Assembly: GCA_047639475.1 (NCBI GenBank) | Contig: JBLIOD010000006.1 | Coordinates: 19,271 to 83,270, forward strand | Length of the DNA stretch: 64,000 nucleotides | Direction: 5' to 3' | Source: JAAELZ01 sp047639475 | GTDB taxonomy: Bacteria > Pseudomonadota > Gammaproteobacteria > Arenicellales > Poriferihabitantaceae | Part shown: positions 17,444 through 24,582 of the stretch, in pieces | How positions within the stretch are numbered: position 1 is the first letter of the stretch | Layout of the letters: each line of letters begins with the position of its first letter | The notes under the pieces: model-generated | Told to the model about the DNA's origin: nothing | What the model saw: the letters and a program-made list of their open reading frames with translations, nothing else | The model's database searches: none | Position numbers and translations under genes: made by a program

Positions 17444-18529
17444 ATGTCTCTAGATAAAAGTAATATTGAGGCCAGCCTCAAGTTGTTCATAGACCCACAT
17501 AATGGCAAGTCGCTAGTTGACAATAAAGCCATTAGTGATATACGCATTGACGGCGGCAAAGTCGCAGTAGATGTGGTGCTTGGCTATCCTGCCAATAGCT
17601 ATCATACCCAATTGCAAAATGAACTAAGCGAATTGGTTTCAAAGCTGCCAGGTGTTGAGAACGTCATTGTGTCGGTCACGTCCGACATTAACTCCCATGC
17701 TGTGCAAGAAGGCACCAAGCCAATTGAAGGTGTTAAAAATATTATCGCAGTGGCCTCTGGTAAAGGCGGCGTCGGCAAATCGACGGTATCTTCCAATCTT
17801 GCCTTGGCTTTGGCGGCCGAGGGTGCAAGCGTCGGTATACTCGATGCAGATATCTACGGCCCCAGTCAGCCACGCATGTTTGGTTTGAGCGGCCAGCCCA
17901 CCTCTGACGGCAAATCGTTGCAGCCAATGATCAGCTATCGAATTCAAACCATGTCGATTGGCTATCTGATAGAGGAAGACACCCCCATGATCTGGCGCGG
18001 GCCAATGGTGACGCAAGCGCTAGAGCAATTACTACGCGATACCCGTTGGAACGATTTAGATTACCTCATTATTGACTTACCACCCGGTACCGGTGACATA
18101 CAACTTACTTTGGCACAGAAAGTTCCTGTCACTGGCTCCGTCATCGTGACAACGCCCCAAGATATCGCACTAATTGATGCTAGAAAAGCCGTCAAGATGT
18201 TCGAAAAGGTAGAGATTCCTATCTTAGGCATAGTAGAAAACATGAGTACCCACGTATGCACTAATTGCGGTCATGAGGAACATATTTTTGGTTCTGGCGG
18301 TGGTGAGGAAATGGCCAAGGACTACGATATTGAATTATTGGGCAATATCCCCCTTGATGGCGCCATCAGGCAACACGCCGACCAAGGCAAGCCCACGGTA
18401 GTAGCGGACCCAGATGGCAGCGTGGCGCAGAGCTACAAGGCGATAGCCCGTAAAACAGCTGCTCGCTTAGCCGATCGCAAGAAAGATTTTTCAGCGGCTT
18501 TCCCCAATATTGTTATTCAGCAAAACTAA
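17444..18529 (+). CDS. apbC: Mrp/ApbC-type Fe-S cluster carrier P-loop ATPase
   Basis: ApbC/Mrp proteins bind and transfer Fe-S clusters in the cytosol and use a MinD-like ATPase domain. The 361-residue product has an N-terminal MIP18 (DUF59) domain (residues 8-85). The deviant Walker A GKGGVGKS is at 106-113, with signature DADIYGPSQP and Walker B-like LIIDLPPGTGD. The cluster-binding CTNC is at 272-275. No convincing ribosome site precedes the ATG. dcd starts 13 nt downstream, suggesting a shared transcript. Confidence 0.95.
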   Translation: MSLDKSNIEASLKLFIDPHNGKSLVDNKAISDIRIDGGKVAVDVVLGYPANSYHTQLQNELSELVSKLPGVENVIVSVTSDINSHAVQEGTKPIEGVKNIIAVASGKGGVGKSTVSSNLALALAAEGASVGILDADIYGPSQPRMFGLSGQPTSDGKSLQPMISYRIQTMSIGYLIEEDTPMIWRGPMVTQALEQLLRDTRWNDLDYLIIDLPPGTGDIQLTLAQKVPVTGSVIVTTPQDIALIDARKAVKMFEKVEIPILGIVENMSTHVCTNCGHEEHIFGSGGGEEMAKDYDIELLGNIPLDGAIRQHADQGKPTVVADPDGSVAQSYKAIARKTAARLADRKKDFSAAFPNIVIQQN

Positions 18530-18542
18530 TCACTTCTAATCT

Positions 18543-19109
18543 ATGGCAATTAAATCAGATCGCTGGATCAAGCACATGGCTAAAACCACGGACATGATTT
18601 CTCCGTTTGAGCCGGCCCAAGTTCGCCACGGCGAACACGGTAAAGTTATTTCTTATGGTACCTCGAGCTACGGTTATGACATTCGTTGCGCCAATGAGTT
18701 TCGTATTTTCACCAACATTAACTCGGCCATTGTTGACCCCAAGAACTTTTCAGATGATAGCTTTGTAGAGTTTGAAGGAGACGTTTGCATTATTCCGCCT
18801 AATTCATTCGCTTTAGCGCGCACAGTCGAATACTTTAAAATCCCAAGAAACGTACTGACCATCTGCTTGGGTAAAAGCACTTACGCTCGTTGCGGCATTA
18901 TTGTTAACGTAACGCCGTTTGAACCTGAGTGGGAAGGCCATGTAACGCTGGAGTTTTCTAATACCACCACCCTGCCCGCTAAAATTTATGCCAATGAAGG
19001 CGTCGCACAGGTACTATTTTTCGAATCAGACGAAGAATGCGAAGTATCGTATAAAGACCGCGGCGGCAAGTATCAAGGCCAACAAGGCGTGACTTTACCT
19101 AAGGCTTAA
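18543..19109 (+). CDS. dcd: dCTP deaminase
   Basis: Dcd converts dCTP to dUTP, feeding thymidylate synthesis. The 188-residue protein matches the family length and its motifs: GTSSYGYDIRCANEF, the nucleotide-binding CLGKSTYARCGI, and the catalytic region HVTLEFSNTTTLPAKIYANEG, which carries the conserved glutamate. The metG/apbC-dcd order is conserved in Pseudomonas. A hairpin 45 nt after the stop may end the transcript before tRNA-Asn. Confidence 0.96.
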   Translation: MAIKSDRWIKHMAKTTDMISPFEPAQVRHGEHGKVISYGTSSYGYDIRCANEFRIFTNINSAIVDPKNFSDDSFVEFEGDVCIIPPNSFALARTVEYFKIPRNVLTICLGKSTYARCGIIVNVTPFEPEWEGHVTLEFSNTTTLPAKIYANEGVAQVLFFESDEECEVSYKDRGGKYQGQQGVTLPKA

Positions 19110-19154
19110 TAGCCGTTTAATACTTGCTCGTTTTAGGATTAACGGCGTATCAAA

Positions 19155-19176
19155 AGCGTGACCAAAAAAACACGCT
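19155..19176 (+). terminator. Possible terminator after dcd
   Basis: A 6-bp stem AGCGTG / CACGCT closes a 10-nt A-rich loop, followed at a distance by a T-run (about 19188-19193). The T-run is not adjacent to the stem, so termination is only possible. Confidence 0.4.
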
Positions 19177-19205
19177 ATTTATATCACTTTTTTAGCGTTC
19201 ACCAA

Positions 19206-19234
19206 TTGACCTAAAGCAAGCGGGTGAGTATCAT
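19206..19234 (+). promoter_or_regulatory. Sigma-70 promoter of tRNA-Asn
   Basis: TTGACC (19206-19211) and TATCAT (19229-19234) are spaced by 17 nt and followed by the GC-rich discriminator CGCGCG. This is a typical stringently controlled stable-RNA promoter. The predicted start is 6-10 nt before the tRNA 5' end. Confidence 0.75.
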
Positions 19235-19249
19235 CGCGCGTCTCAATAT

Positions 19250-19325
19250 TCCTTGATAGCTCAGTTGGTAGAGCAAATGACTGTTAATCATTAGGTCGCT
19301 GGTTCGAGCCCAGCTCAAGGAGCCA
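19250..19325 (+). tRNA. tRNA-Asn (anticodon GTT)
   Basis: A 76-nt cloverleaf with an encoded CCA end. The acceptor stem TCCTTGA pairs with TCAAGGA; the D-arm is AGCTCAGTTGGTAGAGC. The anticodon stem AATGA/TCATT holds the loop CTGTTAA with anticodon GTT (19283-19285), and the T-arm contains GGTTCGAGCCC. It is very similar to E. coli tRNA-Asn and stands alone between its promoter and a strong terminator. Confidence 0.98.
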
Positions 19326-19330
19326 AATCC

Positions 19331-19362
19331 AAAAAGCCGCTAAGTCTCTTAGCGGCTTTTTT
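19331..19362 (+). terminator. Rho-independent terminator of tRNA-Asn
   Basis: The stem AAAAAGCCGCTAAG / CTTAGCGGCTTTTT closes a 3-nt TCT loop and ends in six T. It starts 5 nt after the tRNA CCA. The left A-run makes it potentially bidirectional, so it may also end the convergent LysR gene. Confidence 0.95.
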
Positions 19363-19412
19363 GTACCTATCTAAATCGTAATTTCCTTGTGTTCACTGTA
19401 ACTTCTTCATTT

Positions 19413-20288
19413 TCACTTAGCGCTTTGCTTTTCCAAGTAGGATACAATTTTTTTAATAGTAGAATGCTCACTAACCGAATCTGATACTTTTATTGTCAAC
19501 CAACGCGGTAACTTTACTTTACGCTTAAACGGCATCACCACCGCGCCGCTACTCAGCAAGTCTCCGACTAAACATTGGTGCCCTATCAAGGCCCCCGCCC
19601 CATTTTTGACTTCTTCTACGGCTAGGCTATAGAGTGAAAACTCCGGTCCTTGAAGATCAGTTCGGTGCATTTCTTTGCTGTTACCGAGCCACTCTCGCCA
19701 ATCTGCATCCCACAAGCTGTCATGAAACAATGTGACTGTCTGCTGAGTTTGCTTATCCCTGATGGTCTTTAATAATGAGGGTGCACAAATCGGAAAAATA
19801 ACATCCTGTTCTAATATGGTAGAAAATTCGCTTTGCGGCTCTTCTTCAAAGTATATACATAAATCGAAGCCATTGCGTTTCATATTGGGCGCCTTATCCT
19901 GCGCTGAAACGGATATGGCCGTTCCCGGTAACGCGTTCCTAATGCCGGGCAACAACGGCGAAAGCCAAAACTGCGCAATACTGGGCAGAGCGGCAATTTG
20001 AATTTGATTCGGGGCGGAAATAGATCGCAGGCGTTGCGCCGCCCGACCAAGGTGATCAAAGGCATCGATTAAATCGGGTCGAATGCTTTCGCCGATAGGC
20101 GTTAGTATCACACCCTGCGCCTTGCGCTCAAAAAACTTCGCCCCTGCCCATGCTTCCAGCACCTTTATTTGTTGCGCAACCGCAGCCGGCGTCACAAACA
20201 GTTCGTCAGCCGCCTTAACAAAACTCTCTAGACGAACCGCCGCTTCAAATGCGCGTAGTGCATTTAGTGGAGGGAGCTTTGATGACAT
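19413..20288 (-). CDS. LysR-family regulator (GcvA/DsdC-like) divergent from the SHMT-like gene
   Basis: A 291-residue LysR-type regulator. The winged helix-turn-helix (residues 6-65) begins LPPLNALRAFEAAVRLESF with recognition region VTPAAVAQQIKVLE, characteristic of the GcvA subgroup. The effector-binding domain follows from about residue 90. GcvA-type regulators often control amino acid genes from a divergent promoter. Here the regulator faces a SHMT-like gene and dadA across 154 bp that contain a perfect palindrome. Regulation of these neighbours and of itself is inferred from this layout; the effector is unknown, with an amino acid a reasonable guess. Confidence 0.9.
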   Translation of the reverse strand: MSSKLPPLNALRAFEAAVRLESFVKAADELFVTPAAVAQQIKVLEAWAGAKFFERKAQGVILTPIGESIRPDLIDAFDHLGRAAQRLRSISAPNQIQIAALPSIAQFWLSPLLPGIRNALPGTAISVSAQDKAPNMKRNGFDLCIYFEEEPQSEFSTILEQDVIFPICAPSLLKTIRDKQTQQTVTLFHDSLWDADWREWLGNSKEMHRTDLQGPEFSLYSLAVEEVKNGAGALIGHQCLVGDLLSSGAVVMPFKRKVKLPRWLTIKVSDSVSEHSTIKKIVSYLEKQSAK

Positions 20289-20321
20289 AATTTAATCTGA
20301 AGAGAAACCTTAAAGGCATAG

Positions 20322-20341
20322 ATATTATAGGCCTATAATAT
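20322..20341. promoter_or_regulatory. 20-bp perfect palindrome with TATAAT on both strands
   Basis: ATATTATAGGCCTATAATAT is its own reverse complement. It contains TATAAT on the plus strand (20334-20339), facing the SHMT-like gene, and on the minus strand (20324-20329), facing the LysR gene. No good -35 box precedes either, as expected for activator-dependent promoters. It is the best candidate for the LysR-regulator operator and two back-to-back -10 boxes. Confidence 0.65.
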
Positions 20342-20367
20342 AGCTATACTAGTTTGCGACGTCCAAT

Positions 20368-20404
20368 CCTATCGAATAGGCTCTCGTTGTGGCTTTCAAA
20401 AGCC
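20368..20404 (+). promoter_or_regulatory. Two small hairpins in the SHMT-like gene leader
   Basis: CCTAT-CGA-ATAGG (20368-20380) and GGCTT-TCAA-AAGCC (20391-20404) lie in the roughly 97-nt leader between the palindrome and the ATG. Neither is followed by a T-run. The consensus of the glycine riboswitch that often precedes glycine-related genes was not recognised. Confidence 0.3.
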
Positions 20405-20442
20405 GATTGCTTCCGTCAACCTCTTAACCAAATCACGTTGCC

Positions 20443-21708
20443 ATGGCCTCATTCTTTACCGCTACTGTAAATACCACTGACCCGCTCGTCGCCGACGCCT
20501 TGAAAGGCGAATCGTTTCGGCAGCAAAATCAATTAGAGCTGATTGCCTCAGAGAATATAGTAAGCCAAGCCGTATTAGATGCATTGGCGCACCCTATTAC
20601 CAATAAAACCTTAGAGGGATATCCTGGCAACCGCTTTCACGGCGGCGGCCAGTTTGTCGATATCATCGAGCAAGCGGCCATTGACCGCACTAAAGAATTG
20701 TTCGGCTGCAACTATGCTAACGTACAACCCCATTCTGGCACGCAAGCTAATCAAGCGGTGTTCTTTGCCACCTTACAACCCGGTGACGCCATTTTAAGCC
20801 TAGACTTGGCAGCAGGCGGTCACCTAAGTCACGGCGCAAAGCCTAACCAATCTGGTCGATGGTTCAGTGCCAATCATTATGGCGTCGATAGGGAAACAGG
20901 GCAAATTGACTATGACGATATTGCGCAAAGAGCCGAAGACGTCCAACCTAAGCTACTCATCACTGGCGGATCTGCATATCCACGTAGCATTGATTTTAAG
21001 CGCCTTAGTGAAATAGCCAAGTCTGTGGGTGCGCTATTTCTAGTAGACATGGCGCACATCGCCGGCTTGGTGGCCGCAGGCGTCCACTCTTCTCCCGTCC
21101 CTTATGCTGATTTCGTCACCTGCACCACCACCAAGACCCTGCGCGGGCCACGCGGTGGATTAATACTGACCAACAGCGAGCATTGGGCCAAGAAATTTCA
21201 ATCAGCGGTGTTTCCTGGCGTACAAGGGAGTTTACACACGCAAATAATTGCCGCTAAAGCCGTTTGTTTGGGTGAAGCCTTGCGTCCTGAGTTCAAAACC
21301 TACGGCAAGCAGATTATTGATAATGCCCGCACTTTGGCTACAACGCTTAAAGATCGGGGCGTCGATTTGGTTAGCGGCGGTACTGATACCCATATTGTAT
21401 TGCTTAACCTTGCGGCTAATGGCCTGCTCGGCCAAGCGGTGCAAGATGCACTGGGTTTAGTCGACATCACTTCCAACAAGAATCCTATTCCCTTTGATTC
21501 CAACAAACCTTCTCAGTGGGTTGGCCTGCGTTTAGGTTTGGCCGCGGTAACGACCCGTGGCTTGGGGACTCAAGAAATCAAACAATTAGGCGGTGTCATT
21601 GCGGACGTTATTGCTGCATGTGAAGACAGCACTTCCGACCATATAGAAGGCGCCAAACAAACTGTGGCAAATATTTGCGCACAGTTTCCTATTTATCCCA
21701 TCAGCTAA
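20443..21708 (+). CDS. Divergent serine hydroxymethyltransferase-fold PLP enzyme
   Basis: A 421-residue protein of the SHMT family with intact PLP-handling residues: Lys231 in TKTLRGPRGG, His127 in GGHLSHG, the pair DMAH (202-205), and the carboxylate arginine in GLRLGLAAVTTRG. Compared with the B. stearothermophilus enzyme (offset +5 residues), several active-site residues differ: Y51 to T56, Y60 to F65, Y61 to H66, and the histidine before the lysine (H225) to T230. E53 is kept as E58. It is therefore unlikely to be the housekeeping GlyA and may act on another hydroxy- or alpha-substituted amino acid, possibly without folate (inference). dadA follows 8 nt downstream. Confidence 0.85.
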   Translation: MASFFTATVNTTDPLVADALKGESFRQQNQLELIASENIVSQAVLDALAHPITNKTLEGYPGNRFHGGGQFVDIIEQAAIDRTKELFGCNYANVQPHSGTQANQAVFFATLQPGDAILSLDLAAGGHLSHGAKPNQSGRWFSANHYGVDRETGQIDYDDIAQRAEDVQPKLLITGGSAYPRSIDFKRLSEIAKSVGALFLVDMAHIAGLVAAGVHSSPVPYADFVTCTTTKTLRGPRGGLILTNSEHWAKKFQSAVFPGVQGSLHTQIIAAKAVCLGEALRPEFKTYGKQIIDNARTLATTLKDRGVDLVSGGTDTHIVLLNLAANGLLGQAVQDALGLVDITSNKNPIPFDSNKPSQWVGLRLGLAAVTTRGLGTQEIKQLGGVIADVIAACEDSTSDHIEGAKQTVANICAQFPIYPIS

Positions 21709-21716
21709 AACCCATC

Positions 21717-22970
21717 ATGCAAGTTATTATATTGGGCAGCGGTGTCGTCGGGGTTTGCAGTGCTTGGTACCTTGCCGAACAGGGGCACAGTGTAACTGTC
21801 ATTGATCGTCAATCGAGCGCTGCGTTAGAAACGAGTTATGCTAATGCAGGACAAATCTCTCCGGGTTACTCAGCGCCATGGGCGGCGCCGGGCGTTCCGC
21901 TAAAAGCGATACGTTGGTTGCTAGATGAGCTTGGGCCTTTAAGGGTCAGTGCCAAATCACTGTGCACACCGGATTTACAAAAGTGGCTGATTAAGCTGTT
22001 ATTGCAGTGCAACCACAAATCCTACGCGGTTAATAAAGCCAAGATGCTGCAAATTGCGACTTATAGCCGAGAATGCTACGAGACACTACGGCAAACGCAT
22101 CAATTCGAATACGATCAAAGTAGCAAAGGTACTTTGCAGCTTTTTCGTTCAGACAAGCAAGTAAAAGCATCGCAAGCAGATATAAAAATACTCGAAGATT
22201 GCGGAGTAGACCATCAATCTTTAAATCTTAATGAATGCATCAACTATGAACCTGCACTGCAGCACGTAGCGGATAAATTTGTGGGTGGATTACGCCTGCC
22301 GAACGATGAAACTGGCGATTGCTTCAAGTTCACTCAGCTGCTTGCGCAGGCTTGTAAAGATAAAGGTGTGCGGTTTTTATTTGACACTACTATAGACAAA
22401 ATTGCCACCGAAAAAGGGCTGGTTAAAGGCATAGAAGCCAATGGAGAAGTCTATACAGCGGACCAGTACGTATTGGCGTTGGGTGCCCACTCACCATTAT
22501 TAGCCAAAACCCTTGGCATAAAGTTACCCATCTATCCCGTAAAGGGTTACTCCATCACCCTAGACATCATTAATGAAGAACTCGCGCCTCGCTCAACCAT
22601 TATGGACGAAACCCATAAAGTGGCCATCACTCGCCTGGGAAATCGGATTAGGGTAGGCGGCACAGCAGAGCTGTCAGGGTATAACCTTAAAACACCTGAG
22701 AGCAGGAAGAGAAACTTGGAGCACGTGATCAATGACCTATTCGGCGGGGCAGCCACGGAATCTGGTTCTGAGTTTTGGGCAGGGCTACGGCCGATGACCC
22801 CCAGCGGCGTGCCGATCATCGGTAAAAGCGAAATCGGCAACCTCTATCTAAACACAGGCCACGGCACCCTTGGCTGGACTATGGGTGCAGGATCAGGAAA
22901 ACTATTGAGCGACCTGATGAGTGGTATACAACCCAAAGTCGGTGTTCTTAATTATCAATCACCCTATTGA
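21717..22970 (+). CDS. dadA: D-amino acid dehydrogenase, DadA-like
   Basis: DadA is an FAD enzyme at the inner membrane that oxidises D-amino acids to keto acids and passes electrons to quinones. I start at ATG 21717, giving MQVIILGSGVVGVCSAWYL, the FAD-binding GxGxxG at residues 7-12, and 417 residues. An upstream in-frame start would overlap the preceding gene. Other DadA hallmarks are ANAGQISPGYSAPWAAPGVP, LPNDETGDC, YPVKGYSITL and the C-terminal LNTGHGTLGWTMGAGSGK. E. coli pairs dadA with the racemase dadX; here the partner is the SHMT-like enzyme instead. No alanine racemase is nearby. Confidence 0.92.
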   Translation: MQVIILGSGVVGVCSAWYLAEQGHSVTVIDRQSSAALETSYANAGQISPGYSAPWAAPGVPLKAIRWLLDELGPLRVSAKSLCTPDLQKWLIKLLLQCNHKSYAVNKAKMLQIATYSRECYETLRQTHQFEYDQSSKGTLQLFRSDKQVKASQADIKILEDCGVDHQSLNLNECINYEPALQHVADKFVGGLRLPNDETGDCFKFTQLLAQACKDKGVRFLFDTTIDKIATEKGLVKGIEANGEVYTADQYVLALGAHSPLLAKTLGIKLPIYPVKGYSITLDIINEELAPRSTIMDETHKVAITRLGNRIRVGGTAELSGYNLKTPESRKRNLEHVINDLFGGAATESGSEFWAGLRPMTPSGVPIIGKSEIGNLYLNTGHGTLGWTMGAGSGKLLSDLMSGIQPKVGVLNYQSPY

Positions 22971-23034
22971 TTTGTGCTCTAGCGCGTAGGTTATACTTAG
23001 GTCTTGTCCTAATCACTTCTAAAGAGTTTGCATT

Positions 23035-23430
23035 ATGTTTAGCCCAATACAGATCCCTTTTGATTCCGTCATGTTATTCAATGTTGTTGACCTGAAGGAA
23101 GGGGTAACTATCGAAGACGTAGAGCTAACGCTGGGTGAAATGTGTAACGTGGTGAAAAATGCCTACGGAGATGAGCAAGGAGGCTTTCTCGCTGGACAGG
23201 TTTTTAAGTTTTCCGGCTTTGTTTCCAATGAAGGGTCATTCACCGATAGCCCCGGCAGAAAGCAAGGTGATTTAGCGATCGTGACTTACTGGCGTTCATT
23301 TGAGCAACACGAAAAATCTCATGCCGACAAAGCGTTTAAAGAGAAATTTGACGAGCTAGTAGAGGTTTGCGACGACGCCTACGAAGTGGGCTATGAGTTA
23401 CTTTGGCAGGGAGAAGCTGAAGACCAATAG
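23035..23430 (+). CDS. Small ABM-like dimeric alpha/beta-barrel protein, function unknown
   Basis: A 131-residue soluble protein without signal peptide or membrane segment. The stretch TYWRSFEQHEKSHADKAFK (about residues 83-101), followed by a helix and a final strand, resembles antibiotic-biosynthesis-monooxygenase or EthD-like ferredoxin folds. Such proteins are often small oxygenases, isomerases or structural partners. No catalytic residue can be assigned. It lies 64 nt after dadA on the same strand with a TATACT box and a short inverted repeat (TTAGG..CCTAA, about 22997-23012) in the gap. It could have its own promoter or be read through. Confidence 0.55.
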   Translation: MFSPIQIPFDSVMLFNVVDLKEGVTIEDVELTLGEMCNVVKNAYGDEQGGFLAGQVFKFSGFVSNEGSFTDSPGRKQGDLAIVTYWRSFEQHEKSHADKAFKEKFDELVEVCDDAYEVGYELLWQGEAEDQ

Positions 23431-23443
23431 CCACTATGTATGA

Positions 23444-23767
23444 CTAAGGTCTGCGCGTATTTAGAAAGTAACTTACCGCTCTTTTTTGTTTTCTACTCAA
23501 AGCGCTTTTAAGCTCTGGGTTATTTTTTAATGCCGCTAAAAATTGCCTATTATTTACAGAGCGTGAAAGCAAGTCTTGCATGGGCCAGTTTGGACATAGA
23601 AGCTGGACTTCTAACACCCGTTTCCCTAAATCATACTGCCCACTATAGTAGGGTGACGCCCCACTATTGCGGCCATCTGCGAACTGATCACTTCCTGAAC
23701 TAAAGGCTGTAAAAGTAAAAACACAAATAAGTAATCCCCCAAAAGCGGGTGGCATCAACTTATTCAA
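23444..23767 (-). CDS. Small exported protein of unknown function
   Basis: A 107-residue protein with an N-terminal hydrophobic signal (MPPAFGGLLICVFTFTAFSSG) and a polar mature part. The centre, YSGQYDLGKRVLEVQLLCP, has a single cysteine, and the C-terminus is rich in Lys and Arg. I do not recognise a family. It could start at TTG 23767 or ATG 23755; neither has a clear ribosome site. It follows rlmB by 17 nt on the same strand, so it may be the last gene of an rnr-rlmB transcript. Codon pattern and the signal peptide support a real gene. Confidence 0.55.
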   Translation of the reverse strand: MNKLMPPAFGGLLICVFTFTAFSSGSDQFADGRNSGASPYYSGQYDLGKRVLEVQLLCPNWPMQDLLSRSVNNRQFLAALKNNPELKSALSRKQKRAVSYFLNTRRP

Positions 23768-23784
23768 TGATTAACACGCACTAA

Positions 23785-24582
23785 CTAGCCTTGGGTGCTT
23801 TGATAATTATAAAGCACCACCCCTGTTGCTACCGACACGTTCAAACTTGAAACGCTGCCATGCATAGGAATACTGACCAACTCATCGCACTGCTCAGCAG
23901 TTAAACGCCGAAGCCCTGAACCTTCAGCCCCCATTACAAAAGCAATAGAAGCCGGGTATTTCGCACCCATTACCGAATTGCTAGAGTCTGCTAGGCCAAC
24001 CAGCCAAATGCCTTTATCTTTAAGTAGCCTTAATGTTCTGGCCAAGTTGGTAACATAATAAACTGGCACCGAATCAGTAGCGCCGCTGGCGACTCTGTGA
24101 ACTGTTTCTGTCATGGGGCACGCACCGTCTTTAGGTACGATGATTAAATCTGCTCCCGCACCATCTGCTGTGCGAATACACGCACCGAGATTATGCGGAT
24201 CAGTGACTTGATCTAGGACAAGAATGAATGGCTTGTCTAATTTATCGACTTCTCGCTCTAGGTCATTTTCATGCGGCATTTGCTGTGGTGTTACGGTTAA
24301 CACCACGCCTTGATGGTTGCCGTTGTCTGTTAGTTTGTCGAGCTGTTTTCGATCACTTTTTTCTACTCGAATATTTGCCGCAGACAGCATGTCCAGCACT
24401 TCATCTAACCGTTTATTCTTACTGCTGCCATCCAATTGAGCTAGCTGTATCGAATCTGAGGCCCGTTCAATTCGTGATAAGGCCGAATGAACGCCAAACA
24501 CTAGATGGGCTTTTTTAGCGCCTGTCGCTTTTCTCCTTGGTCCTGATGACTTACCTGATTGATGTCTATTTCTTTCTTGCAC
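23785..24582 (-). CDS. rlmB: 23S rRNA (guanosine-2'-O)-methyltransferase RlmB
   Basis: RlmB is a SPOUT methyltransferase that 2'-O-methylates G2251 of 23S rRNA. The 265-residue product has a basic N-terminal extension (MQERNRHQSGKSSGPRRK) before the RNA-binding domain. The trefoil-knot motifs are DQVTDPHNLGACIRTAD, FVMGAEGSGL and IPMHGSVSSLNVSVATG. The start is GTG at 24582, inside the end of rnr, with a 17-bp overlap. The rnr-rlmB pair is conserved in enterobacteria and pseudomonads. Confidence 0.95.
   Translation of the reverse strand: MQERNRHQSGKSSGPRRKATGAKKAHLVFGVHSALSRIERASDSIQLAQLDGSSKNKRLDEVLDMLSAANIRVEKSDRKQLDKLTDNGNHQGVVLTVTPQQMPHENDLEREVDKLDKPFILVLDQVTDPHNLGACIRTADGAGADLIIVPKDGACPMTETVHRVASGATDSVPVYYVTNLARTLRLLKDKGIWLVGLADSSNSVMGAKYPASIAFVMGAEGSGLRRLTAEQCDELVSIPMHGSVSSLNVSVATGVVLYNYQSTQG

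Noticed and set aside
20342..20442. Glycine riboswitch before the SHMT-like gene
   Set aside because: Short hairpins are present, but the conserved core of the glycine aptamer was not found and the leader of about 97 nt is too short for a tandem aptamer plus platform.
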